A stretch of DNA of 34,823 bases from an uncultured Eubacterium sp. (GTDB taxonomy: Bacteria; Bacillota_A; Clostridia; Lachnospirales; Lachnospiraceae), in NCBI GenBank assembly GCA_948759685.1, contig CAQBGY010000005.1, forward strand, positions 1 through 34,823. Reading direction: 5' to 3'. The position numbers and the translations under genes were made by a program. This document shows positions 8,091-15,581 of the stretch, piece by piece; positions within the stretch are counted from its first letter, which is position 1; each line of letters begins with the position of its first letter. The notes below the pieces were generated by a model. It was not told where the DNA came from and did no database searches. It saw only the letters and a program-made list of their open reading frames with translations.

Positions 8091-8288
8091 ATGATGGATC
8101 TTATTCAGGTAAATATAAAAAAGAACTACAACCAGTCGTTTAAGATGAATCAATGTTTTTCGGGTTTTCAGATACAAGCACAATATGAGGCGGAACCGCT
8201 GTTCATTTCTATGCCATTTATAATAAATTTTTTGGGAGAAAAAATAGGTACTTATAAATTTTATGTGGAAAGTAAAATGCAATATTAG
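8091..8288 (+). pseudogene. Separated C-terminal 65 codons of the DUF5702-like gene
   Basis: This segment is in the same frame as 6561-8090 and begins with two ATG codons directly after the TGA. It encodes MMDLIQVNI and then FKMNQCFSGFQIQAQYE, which I read as the conserved end of the DUF5702 family. It could be made as a separate peptide by termination-reinitiation (TGAATGATG), by stop-codon readthrough, or not at all. It has no independent Shine-Dalgarno of note. It ends just before the ribosome binding site of the next gene. Whether the stop is real, a strain mutation or a sequencing error cannot be decided from this window. Confidence 0.55.
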
Positions 8289-8303
8289 AGGAGGTGAATA
8301 GAT

Positions 8304-9131
8304 ATGCCCTTTTTCCAACCTGTTGTACATAGTGATAATAATTTATTAGGATGTGGTTCTCTCCGAGTACAAAGGCCAAAAACAAATGAAAGAATGGAAA
8401 AAACCGAAATGTCCCAAGGAAAAAGGGTATATTTATTTACCTCCTCTGGAAGTATTACTTTGGAGGCTGCTATTGTGACTACGTTGTTTTTATTAATGGC
8501 ATTTTCTATTCTGGGCTATATGTCACTTTTAAATAAGCAGTTGTCATATCAGATAAAAGTAAATAATACAGCTGTGGCTATGGCAAAATTAAAATTTTAT
8601 AAAGAGACAGTGGGTAAAATTACAAATTATCAACAGTATACAAGAGAATTAGAAAAAGAAGTAAATTTTAATCAATTAAGTGTAAAAGAGAATCAGATAG
8701 ATGTCATAGATATTATATCAGGATTTGTTTATAAAGTTCCTTGGATAGGGAAGAAGATAAAAATAACGGAACGATGCAGGGTAAAAGACTGGACAGGTTG
8801 TGATATTACAAAGCAACAAAAGTTAGTTTACATAACAAAATACGGAAAGGTGTATCATGTGACAAAAGAATGTAGTCATTTGTCATTGAGCATAAGAAAA
8901 ATAAATTATAGTCAACTGGATGAAGAAAGAAATTGTTATGGAGTAAAATATAAAAGGTGTGCTATATGTTTAGGAAATAAACAAACGCTGGCAACAGATA
9001 TATTTGTAACAGAAGATGGTGATAAATTTCATAGTAGTTTGATGTGTAGTGGGCTGCTACGAAATATTATTATTATAGATAAAAGTGAAGTGGGAAACAG
9101 AAAACCTTGCAGCAGATGTTCGGGAGGATAA
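8304..9131 (+). CDS. TadE-like pseudopilin with duplicated Cys/His-rich C-terminal repeats
   Basis: The 275-residue product has an unusually long N-terminal leader (about 47 residues), then SSGSITLEAAIVTTLFLL, the glutamate-containing helix typical of TadE/prepilin-like proteins. After a linker there are two related repeats. The first (about 175-224) has Y-H185, C190-S-H192 and C219-x-x-C222. The second (about 232-275) has F-H243, C248 and C269-x-x-C272. Each begins with a beta strand of the form Y/F-I/V-T-x-x-G-x-x-Y/F-H. The spacing suggests a small metal-binding fold, such as zinc, outside the cell, or disulfides. The start has an excellent GAGGAGGTG site; an internal Met at 31 or 36 would give a more usual leader but lacks a comparable site. 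It overlaps the region upstream of the prepilin peptidase start. Confidence 0.72.
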   Translation: MPFFQPVVHSDNNLLGCGSLRVQRPKTNERMEKTEMSQGKRVYLFTSSGSITLEAAIVTTLFLLMAFSILGYMSLLNKQLSYQIKVNNTAVAMAKLKFYKETVGKITNYQQYTRELEKEVNFNQLSVKENQIDVIDIISGFVYKVPWIGKKIKITERCRVKDWTGCDITKQQKLVYITKYGKVYHVTKECSHLSLSIRKINYSQLDEERNCYGVKYKRCAICLGNKQTLATDIFVTEDGDKFHSSLMCSGLLRNIIIIDKSEVGNRKPCSRCSGG

Positions 9132-9138
9132 ACTAAGG

Positions 9139-9573
9139 GTGTTATTTAAAATATGGAGCAGTGGATTTTTACTTGGATGTGCAATTGTGGACATAAAAAC
9201 AAAAAAAGTTTATCAAAATATATGTGTTATAAATTATTTAATTGCAATTATAATAAAAATTCATTTATCACAGTTTCAGGTACAGCCTTTTATAGAGGGT
9301 TTATGTTTGTGTATGGTATTACTATTGATTTCATTCATATCGAAGCAGGCGATAGGGTATGGTGATATATTCATAATGTTAGCATTGACAGGAATATTAC
9401 ATGCAAAAGATGTTGTAAAAATATTGTTTTTAGCCTTATTTATCTGTTGTGTTTTCTCAATGGTTATGCTGTTAACTAAAAGATTAAATATAAAAAGCAC
9501 AGTACCATTTGTTCCGTTTTTGTTGGCAGGAGATATTGTATGGATAATATTAGGAGAAATATATGTATCGTAA
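9139..9573 (+). CDS. tadV: Prepilin peptidase, A24 family (TadV/CpaA-like)
   Basis: This is a small membrane aspartyl peptidase of about 144 residues from a GTG at 9139. The two catalytic aspartates are seen: D18 in AIVDIKTKKV and D76 in the GYGD motif. The rest is four to five membrane helices. It should cleave the Flp1-like prepilin and perhaps the TadE-like proteins in this operon. The GTG follows GGAGG at some distance, and the preceding stop lies seven bases upstream. An alternative ATG at 9085 would overlap the previous gene by 47 bases and add a hydrophilic leader not expected in this family. The stop overlaps the next gene by 11 bases. Function is well supported; the start is less certain. 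Confidence 0.85.
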   Translation: MLFKIWSSGFLLGCAIVDIKTKKVYQNICVINYLIAIIIKIHLSQFQVQPFIEGLCLCMVLLLISFISKQAIGYGDIFIMLALTGILHAKDVVKILFLALFICCVFSMVMLLTKRLNIKSTVPFVPFLLAGDIVWIILGEIYVS

Positions 9574-9958
9574 GTGGAAAACAGTAAAATATGGCATGAT
9601 AACAGTAGAGGCATCTATTGTTGTACCAATTGTTATGTTTGTTATTACATCATTTATTTTTATGTCATTTTGGATGCATGATATTGTTAGTATTCGAAGT
9701 GGAATGTATTCACATGCGTTTTATTGTGGTAAAAATGTAATGCCATCTATGTTTGCATTATGCCCACAAATGGTAAGAACGGAGACGGAAAATAGTTTTA
9801 AAATCAAAGTATATATAAAAAAGAATGAAAACATGCAGTTTTTAAAATATATATTAAATAGTAATAGTGAAGAGACATTGGTAGTACAGAAAACAATGAA
9901 TGCAGAAATTTTATATGCAGCACGGGCAATTATGGATATGAGAAAGGAAGAAAACTAA
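9563..9958 (+). CDS. tadE: TadE-like pseudopilin
   Basis: The 131-residue product has a short basic leader (MYRKWKTVKYG) followed by MITVEASIVVPIVMFVITSF, the TadE motif with a glutamate near the start of the membrane helix. The remainder is a short extracytoplasmic domain of mixed character. TadE proteins are processed like pilins and are thought to be minor pseudopilins of the Tad machine. It lies between the peptidase and the FHA gene, overlapping the former by 11 bases and the latter by one base (TAATG). The length is typical for TadE. Confidence 0.82.
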   Translation: MYRKWKTVKYGMITVEASIVVPIVMFVITSFIFMSFWMHDIVSIRSGMYSHAFYCGKNVMPSMFALCPQMVRTETENSFKIKVYIKKNENMQFLKYILNSNSEETLVVQKTMNAEILYAARAIMDMRKEEN

Positions 9959-11067
9959 TGGAAATATCATATATAAAAGATGGAAACAAAAACTTGATGA
10001 TAGTAAAGGGAATTAGTATTGACGAAAATGACTATAGGCTGCAGATGATTATAAAAAACCATATTGATGGTATTGTGCCATTAATGATGGAACAAATGAA
10101 TAATGAGTATTTGATCAAATATAATGTCTCTTCAAAAATTAGATTGTCGGACCTTTTTGCCAGAAAACAGATGTCTGGAAAGGAACTTTATTGTTTTATC
10201 AAAGATTTAAAAATCTTATCAGAGAAGATAAGTGAATATTTATTGAATATTAATAATATTGTATTTGATGTGGAGTTAATATTTTTTAACCGACAGACAG
10301 GTAAATATGAATTTTGCTACATTCCAGAAGAGCATGGGGAGTTTCAATTAAAAATCAGAGATTTATTTGATAAATTATTAGAATATATAAATCATAATGA
10401 CAAGGAAGCGGTTCAAATAGCTTATGGGGTACAGCAATTAACTCTTGCTATGGATTTTACTTTACATGATATATTGCAGTGTGCTTGTGAGAATATGAAA
10501 AAGTTAAAAGAAAAAGAGCAAGAACAATCAAAGACAGATACAAAGATAAAAGTTAATATTCCGGATGAGCAACATAAGAAGAAAGGAATATTAGAAACCA
10601 TACAAATATGGCTTGGAAAGAAAAATAAATATAAAACAACAGATGAAATAGAAGAAGACAATTATTTAAAAGAGTATTTGGAAGAAGATGAAATGCTCGT
10701 GATGGCAGAAGAGGAAGAGCCATATAATCAAAGAGAAGACAGGACAATGTTGTTGACGAACCAGTTTGTGACACCATCACTTGTTTTAAAGGCAATTGGT
10801 ACGGAAACGCCCATAGAAGTTAAACCTGCAGAGTTTCCATACATTATTGGAAAAAGTGAATATAGTTGTAATTTTTGTATTGACAGTGCAGTAGTGAGCA
10901 GAGTACATATGAGAATAGTAGAAGAGTTAAATGATTTTTATGTAGAAGACTTAAATTCGACAAATGGTACATTTATTAATGGTGAAAAAATATCATCTCA
11001 CAATCTTGAGCCGATTCATACTGGAGATAAATTAACGATAGCCAATATAGATTTCATTGTGGAGTAA
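9958..11067 (+). CDS. DUF6382-like N-terminal domain plus C-terminal FHA domain
   Basis: The 369-residue soluble protein has an N-terminal domain (about 1-180, with FCYIPEEHG as its best-conserved looking piece) that fits DUF6382. A charged linker with Lys/Glu runs follows, then a C-terminal FHA domain (about 296-369). The FHA core motifs are present: IIGKSE (Gly-Arg position occupied by Gly-Lys), SRVHMRI (Ser-x-x-His) and LNSTNGTFING. FHA domains bind phosphothreonine peptides. This suggests that the pilus machine is tied to Ser/Thr kinase signalling, although no kinase gene is in the window. It is the last gene of the compact operon and overlaps tadE by one base. The role is inference; the FHA domain is clear. 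Confidence 0.85.
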   Translation: MEISYIKDGNKNLMIVKGISIDENDYRLQMIIKNHIDGIVPLMMEQMNNEYLIKYNVSSKIRLSDLFARKQMSGKELYCFIKDLKILSEKISEYLLNINNIVFDVELIFFNRQTGKYEFCYIPEEHGEFQLKIRDLFDKLLEYINHNDKEAVQIAYGVQQLTLAMDFTLHDILQCACENMKKLKEKEQEQSKTDTKIKVNIPDEQHKKKGILETIQIWLGKKNKYKTTDEIEEDNYLKEYLEEDEMLVMAEEEEPYNQREDRTMLLTNQFVTPSLVLKAIGTETPIEVKPAEFPYIIGKSEYSCNFCIDSAVVSRVHMRIVEELNDFYVEDLNSTNGTFINGEKISSHNLEPIHTGDKLTIANIDFIVE

Positions 11068-11140
11068 AGCTGATAAAAATGATATACTTTGTTTTATAAA
11101 AAGGTTGATATGATATGAACTCATGGAAAGGATATTTGTG

Positions 11141-11866
11141 ATGGATGAGAAAATTGCGGAGTTAAAGAAAATAATTGAAGAAAGTGATAATATAGTATTT
11201 TTCGGAGGGGCGGGTGTTTCTACAGAGAGTGGAGTTCCGGACTTTCGTAGTGTTGATGGACTATATAATCAGGAATATGATTACCCGCCGGAAATTATAT
11301 TAAGCCATACTTTTTATAAAAAGAATCCTGAAGAGTTTTATCGCTTTTATAGAAATAAAATGTTATTGCCGGGTGTTAAACCTAATGATGCCCATAAAGC
11401 TTTGGCAAAATTAGAAGAGAGGGGAAAACTAAAGGCAGTTATAACACAGAATATTGATGGATTGCACCAGATGGCAGGCAGCAAAGTGGTATATGAACTA
11501 CATGGGTCTGTGCATAGAAACCATTGTCAAAAGTGTCGGAAGTTTTATGGATTTGATGAGATATATAAAATGAAAGATGTACCGAAATGTGAGTGTGGAG
11601 GGGGCATCAAACCGGATGTCGTTTTATATGAGGAAGGATTAGATGAAAGGACAATACAACTTTCTGTACAGGCTATTACACAGGCTGAGGTACTTATTAT
11701 AGGAGGAACATCTTTGGCAGTGTACCCGGCAGCGGGGTTGGTGGATTATTTTAAAGGAAAGAAACTTGTGTTAATTAATAAAGGCAGAACACAAAAAGAA
11801 CAGAGGGCAGATTTGGTTATTAATGAGCCTATCGGAGAGGTATTTCGTCAGGTTGTGGGACTATAA
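11141..11866 (+). CDS. cobB: NAD-dependent protein deacylase, Sir2 family
   Basis: This is a 241-residue sirtuin, which removes acyl groups from lysines using NAD. Motifs: FFGGAGVSTESGVPDFRS for NAD binding, TQNIDGLHQ, catalytic His in YELHGSVHR, and zinc cysteines in CQKC and CECGG. GTSLAVYPAAG near the C-terminus is also characteristic. An ATG at 11123 would add six residues, but the one at 11141 has AAGGA about nine bases upstream and gives the usual MDEKIAELK start. It follows the tad operon by 73 bases and is followed by its own terminator. The family and catalytic site are complete. Confidence 0.95.
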   Translation: MDEKIAELKKIIEESDNIVFFGGAGVSTESGVPDFRSVDGLYNQEYDYPPEIILSHTFYKKNPEEFYRFYRNKMLLPGVKPNDAHKALAKLEERGKLKAVITQNIDGLHQMAGSKVVYELHGSVHRNHCQKCRKFYGFDEIYKMKDVPKCECGGGIKPDVVLYEEGLDERTIQLSVQAITQAEVLIIGGTSLAVYPAAGLVDYFKGKKLVLINKGRTQKEQRADLVINEPIGEVFRQVVGL

Positions 11867-11888
11867 AAGACATATTGTATTATGGAGG

Positions 11889-11916
11889 GCACTGCTGTAT
11901 AAGCAGTGTCTTTTTT
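11889..11916 (+). terminator. Terminator after the Sir2 gene
   Basis: An 8-bp stem (11889-11896 with 11902-11909, one G-U pair) with a five-base loop is followed by C and six T residues. This is a standard intrinsic terminator. Confidence 0.85.
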
Positions 11917-12011
11917 GTCGCAAAGTTTTTGGAATCTATACATGGTTTTGACAAATTAAAACAAGACGGCTGTGCTATGATTGGGACGTATTTTAGAAAA
12001 GGAGGGGGCCC

Positions 12012-13178
12012 ATGATAGAGATGGTATATAGCAGTAAAGAGTCACAGGAGCAAGAAAATGTAATAATTCCTAAAAACATACGCCAGATGGGGGAGAATGA
12101 TTCAAACCAAAAAATTTATATCGAAGATAATGTAATGACACTTCTCAGAAAAAAAACACAAAACCCGGATGATATTAAATATGGAGTTTTACTGGGGGAA
12201 ATAAAAAGAAAGAAAAATAATACATATGTGTTTGTAAAAGCAATGGTAGAAGTGCGTGATATCATTGAGAATAGTCTGATATTTAATGATGATATCTGGT
12301 CCGATATATATAAAGACATTAAAAAGTTTTTTGGCCGTATGGATATTGTTGGCTGGTTTGTGTCAGTTCCATATCGTGTGAGGGATGATCTAAAAGGAAT
12401 TAGAAAGCTGCATATGGACAATTTTGCTGGTAATGACAAAATTTGTTTTTTAAGTGATAGAACAGAGAACGATGAGAGTTTCTATATGTGCAGACGTGGA
12501 AAACTTGAAAAGCAAAAGGGATACTATATCTATTATGAAAAAAATGAGAAAATGAAAAAGTATATGAAGAGTATGAATAATGAAAAAAGAGAAGAGAAGC
12601 CGGTAGAAAACAATAAAGTAGAAATAAAAGAAAAACCAACGAATGAGTCAAAAAGTTTTAGAGAAATACTAAAAGAAGAAGGTCAGACGGTAAAACAGGG
12701 ACGTGTAGCATATGGAATCAGTGGATTATTGATTGTAGCTTTACTATTATCTACTGTGGTAATGTTAAATAATTATGGAGAATTAAAAAATATCAAACAG
12801 ACATTAGCAGGATATAGTATGGACGAAGAGGCAAGAGTAGTAAATCAGATGTTAAACGGTGAGGATGCTACTACACAATTGGCTACTGTTAATCAGACAA
12901 CAACAATAGGAAGAGAAACGGAGCCAGTTACGCAGGAACCTGAGAGTACAGAAATAGAGACGACTAGTATGATAGAGAAAATGACTACAAAATCAAAACA
13001 AAAACCTGTAAACAATAATGTGACTGGTACAACTTATACTGTTAAAAAAGGTCAGACATTGTATGATATTAGCATGAAAGTATATGGAACCAGTCAAATG
13101 GTGGAGGAAATTAGAAAATATAATGATATTGATGAAGATTATAAAATTATCGAAGGTCAAAAAATAAAACTGCCATAA
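12012..13178 (+). CDS. Membrane protein with inactive MPN/JAB-like N-terminal domain and C-terminal LysM
   Basis: The 388-residue product has three parts. Residues about 30-180 (YGVLLGEI, DIVGWFVSVPYRV, YYIYYEKNEKMKKYM) look like an MPN/JAB fold in which the metal-binding His-x-His of GWYHxHP is replaced by Val-Ser-Val, so it should not be a metalloprotease. After a Lys/Glu linker there is one membrane helix (about 237-257, ISGLLIVALLLSTVVML). Then comes a Thr-rich outside linker and a LysM domain at the end (YTVKKGQTLYDISMKVYG and IIEGQKIKLP) that should bind peptidoglycan. The ATG has GGAGGGGG upstream. TTGACA at 11948-11953 may be part of its promoter, but the -10 is unclear. The MPN reading is from pattern only; LysM is clear. 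Confidence 0.78.
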   Translation: MIEMVYSSKESQEQENVIIPKNIRQMGENDSNQKIYIEDNVMTLLRKKTQNPDDIKYGVLLGEIKRKKNNTYVFVKAMVEVRDIIENSLIFNDDIWSDIYKDIKKFFGRMDIVGWFVSVPYRVRDDLKGIRKLHMDNFAGNDKICFLSDRTENDESFYMCRRGKLEKQKGYYIYYEKNEKMKKYMKSMNNEKREEKPVENNKVEIKEKPTNESKSFREILKEEGQTVKQGRVAYGISGLLIVALLLSTVVMLNNYGELKNIKQTLAGYSMDEEARVVNQMLNGEDATTQLATVNQTTTIGRETEPVTQEPESTEIETTSMIEKMTTKSKQKPVNNNVTGTTYTVKKGQTLYDISMKVYGTSQMVEEIRKYNDIDEDYKIIEGQKIKLP

Positions 13179-13246
13179 AAAAGATAGTGCCATAATCGTC
13201 AACTTATTGTATAATCGTTATAGATTTGAAAATAGGAAGTGGGATT

Positions 13247-14443
13247 GTGGCACGAATAAATTCAAGTAAAGTAAGAAATTTTAAAAAGTCTTTTCCAGGT
13301 TCACAGATTTGGGATTTTATAAAAGCGCATACAAATAGAGTAACTGTTAGAATTGGCTTAGGTATTATTATTGTAGTCATTGTCGTTTTATCTATTTATT
13401 TGTATAAACGTTACAATAGTTATGATGATTATAAAGTTTTAAATTATATAAAAGTGGACAGCAGTTCAAATAGTAAATACCTATCGTATCAGGATTTTGT
13501 CATAAAGTATAGTGGTGACGGCATATCATATATAGATGATGAAGGGACTGTATGGGATGAATCATATCAGATGAAGACACCGATCGTAGATATCTGTGAG
13601 GATTATATTGCGGTGGCAGATAAAAACAGTAACGATATATACATTTATAACGAAGATGGAAAACAGGGAAAAATTACGACAAGTTTTCCTATTATTAAGG
13701 TTGAAGTAGCGAATCAAGGTGTTGTGGCAGCTTTGTTAGAAGATAAGAATGCCAATCATATTGAAGTTTTTGATAAGGAAGGAAATAAATTAGTTTCTCA
13801 TAAAACATTGTTAGACGAAAATGGATATCCGTTGGATTTTTCTATATCAGATGATGGAGAAAAAATGGCGGTATCGTATATTACGATTCATAATGGAGCA
13901 ATGGGCAACAGAATTGTTTTTTATAACTTTTCCAATTCAGGAAAGAATTCTGCAAATAAAATAGCAGGAGAACATACACAATATAAAGAAACAATTGTAC
14001 CGATTGTAAAGTTCTTATCTGACAATGAAGCAATTGCAGTAGGAGAAAATATTTTCTCAGTATATAAGATAGGAAAACAGTCAGAGCTGGATGAGGAAGT
14101 AGAGATAAAAGATGAAATACACAAAGTATTTTATAGTGAAAAGTATTTAGGATTTATTTTAGAAAATCATAACAGTAAGTATCCATATCGCATTGAGGTC
14201 TATGATCTGAGCGGAAAACGTAAGATGAAAACAGAAATAAAAATGGAGTATGACAACGTGGATTTTTCCGGAGATAATGTATTAATGTATGATGATATGA
14301 ATTGTCAGATAATCTCATTTGAGGGTGTGGAGAAATTTAAGACCATCTTTAAAGGTGAAATAAATGGAATTATACCGGTAGATGGCTCGCGGACATTTTT
14401 GTTTATGACAAGGTCAAAGATTCAAAAAGTGAAATTAAAATAA
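13247..14443 (+). CDS. DUF5711-like membrane-anchored beta-propeller-type protein
   Basis: The product has 398 residues from a GTG at 13247, chosen because AGGAAG lies seven bases upstream. An upstream TTG at 13226 sits too close to the TATAAT at 13210-13215 to be translated well. One membrane helix (about 43-63, IGLGIIIVVIVVLSIYLY) follows a basic cytoplasmic leader. The remainder is extracytoplasmic and made of repeated short beta units (YIDDEGTVWDES, IYIYNEDGKQGK, IEVFDKEGNK, IEVYDLSGKRK) as in a propeller of WD/PQQ type. This matches my memory of DUF5711 in Lachnospiraceae. It lies between the LysM protein and CvpA, suggesting an envelope role. The function is unknown. Confidence 0.72.
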   Translation: MARINSSKVRNFKKSFPGSQIWDFIKAHTNRVTVRIGLGIIIVVIVVLSIYLYKRYNSYDDYKVLNYIKVDSSSNSKYLSYQDFVIKYSGDGISYIDDEGTVWDESYQMKTPIVDICEDYIAVADKNSNDIYIYNEDGKQGKITTSFPIIKVEVANQGVVAALLEDKNANHIEVFDKEGNKLVSHKTLLDENGYPLDFSISDDGEKMAVSYITIHNGAMGNRIVFYNFSNSGKNSANKIAGEHTQYKETIVPIVKFLSDNEAIAVGENIFSVYKIGKQSELDEEVEIKDEIHKVFYSEKYLGFILENHNSKYPYRIEVYDLSGKRKMKTEIKMEYDNVDFSGDNVLMYDDMNCQIISFEGVEKFKTIFKGEINGIIPVDGSRTFLFMTRSKIQKVKLK

Positions 14444-14485
14444 GAGAGTACAAAAGAAACCTGTAAATTCAGGTTTGGAGGGAAC

Positions 14486-15196
14486 ATGGGAAATATATTA
14501 TTAATATCAGTTGGTTTGTTTATGGTGGCAATGATTGCCATTGGATTAAAGAGAGGAATGTTAAAGATGGCATTTTCTTTGGTCTCAGTAATTGTTGTAT
14601 TGCTGCTTGTAAATCTTTTAACACCGCCAGTAAAACAATTATTAAAAAACACACCAATATACACAAGTGTGCAGACAGGGATAGAAAAGTATATAAAAGA
14701 TAATGTTGAAGCTACTGCAGAAAATGTGACCCAGTCAGGAGTCAGCGCCCAAAAGAAAATTATTGATAACCTGCCTCTTCCGAAAGAGATAAAGGTTTCA
14801 TTAAATGAGAATAATACAAAAGAGAGTTATGCCTCATTAAAAGTAAACTCTTTTGCAGGTTATATTGGTGAGTCATTAGCGGACATGATTTTAAGTGCAA
14901 TTACCTTTATATTGTTATTTGTTGTACTGACGATATTAGTAAGGATTTTGGTGCACTTATTAGATATTGTAGCAAAATTACCAGTGATAAAGACCTTTAA
15001 TGCCATTGGTGGAGCGATTATAGGATTGTTTGAATCAGTAATTATTATTTGGATTTTATGTATTGTTGTAACAGCATTTAGTGCGACAGACTGGGGTCAG
15101 GAAGTATGTAAAGCGATTGCAGAGAATGGGCTTTTAAGTCTGATTTACGACAATAATATGATTCAGCAGTTCATAACAGGAATTTTTAGTGTATAA
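14486..15196 (+). CDS. CvpA-family membrane protein
   Basis: The 236-residue product has an N-terminal pair of helices (MGNILLISVGLFMVAMIAIG and MAFSLVSVIVVLLLVNLL), an extracytoplasmic loop of about 75 residues, and two or three further helices (ILSAITFILLFVVLTILV, GGAIIGLFESVIIIWILCI). GLKRGMLKM after helix one is the usual CvpA signature. CvpA proteins are linked to envelope stress resistance, and to colicin V secretion in E. coli; their molecular role here is unknown. The ATG follows TTTGGAGGG. It is probably cotranscribed with the DUF5711 gene 42 bases upstream. Confidence 0.85.
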   Translation: MGNILLISVGLFMVAMIAIGLKRGMLKMAFSLVSVIVVLLLVNLLTPPVKQLLKNTPIYTSVQTGIEKYIKDNVEATAENVTQSGVSAQKKIIDNLPLPKEIKVSLNENNTKESYASLKVNSFAGYIGESLADMILSAITFILLFVVLTILVRILVHLLDIVAKLPVIKTFNAIGGAIIGLFESVIIIWILCIVVTAFSATDWGQEVCKAIAENGLLSLIYDNNMIQQFITGIFSV

Positions 15197-15201
15197 ATGT
15201 G

Positions 15202-15230
15202 TTGACAAAACAATATTCATTTGGTACACT
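15202..15230 (+). promoter_or_regulatory. Promoter for tRNA-Glu
   Basis: TTGACA at 15202-15207, a 17-base spacer and TACACT at 15225-15230 form a near-consensus promoter about 35 bases before the mature tRNA. Confidence 0.85.
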
Positions 15231-15264
15231 ACTAACGCTGTGAATACATAAGGTATTCAGATAT

Positions 15265-15336
15265 GGCTCCTTGGTCAAGCGGTTAAGACATCGCCCTTTC
15301 ACGGCGGTAACACGGGTTCGATTCCCGTAGGAGTCA
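15265..15336 (+). tRNA. tRNA-Glu (anticodon TTC)
   Basis: The 72-base cloverleaf has a seven-pair acceptor (GGCTCCT with AGGAGTC, one G-U), anticodon TTC at 15298-15300 in the loop CTTTCAC, and a T-arm GGTTCGATTCC. The discriminator is A, and the CCA end is not encoded. Confidence 0.95.
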
Positions 15337-15360
15337 TTTCCGTTAGGAGTGATTTCATTC

Positions 15361-15389
15361 TTGACGATAAACAGAACCCTTGTTATAAT
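15361..15389 (+). promoter_or_regulatory. Promoter for tRNA-Cys
   Basis: TTGACG at 15361-15366, 17 bases, then TATAAT at 15384-15389. It lies between the two tRNA genes, so tRNA-Cys can be made independently of tRNA-Glu. Confidence 0.85.
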
Positions 15390-15408
15390 AAAGAAGTTCT
15401 GAATACAT

Positions 15409-15479
15409 GGCGACATAGCCAAGTGGTAAGGCATCGGTCTGCAACACCGCTATCACCAGTTCAAATCTGGTTGTCGCCT
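15409..15479 (+). tRNA. tRNA-Cys (anticodon GCA)
   Basis: The 71-base cloverleaf has acceptor GGCGACA pairing with TGTCGCC, anticodon GCA at 15441-15443 in the loop CTGCAAC, T-arm AGTTCAAATCT and discriminator T, which is the identity base for cysteine tRNAs. CCA is not encoded. Confidence 0.95.
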
Positions 15480-15486
15480 CTTAGAA

Positions 15487-15514
15487 AACCGTTCGAGTAA
15501 TCGAGCGGTTTTTT
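15487..15514 (+). terminator. Terminator after the tRNA genes
   Basis: A 10-bp stem (15487-15496 with 15501-15510, one G-U), tetraloop GTAA and six T residues form an intrinsic terminator directly downstream of tRNA-Cys. Confidence 0.9.
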
Positions 15515-15581
15515 ACTATTATAGTAGAATTTGCAAAATGAATATGTTATGCTAAAAGATAGAGAAGAAAGGGGAAAGCAT

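Noticed and set aside
9153..9365. 70-codon plus-strand frame inside the prepilin peptidase gene
   Set aside because: It overlaps the peptidase gene in another frame; the peptidase has both catalytic Asp motifs, and this frame has no recognisable features.
13226..13246. Upstream TTG start for the DUF5711-like protein
   Set aside because: It lies about ten bases after a TATAAT box and has no binding site, while the GTG at 13247 has AGGAAG at good spacing.
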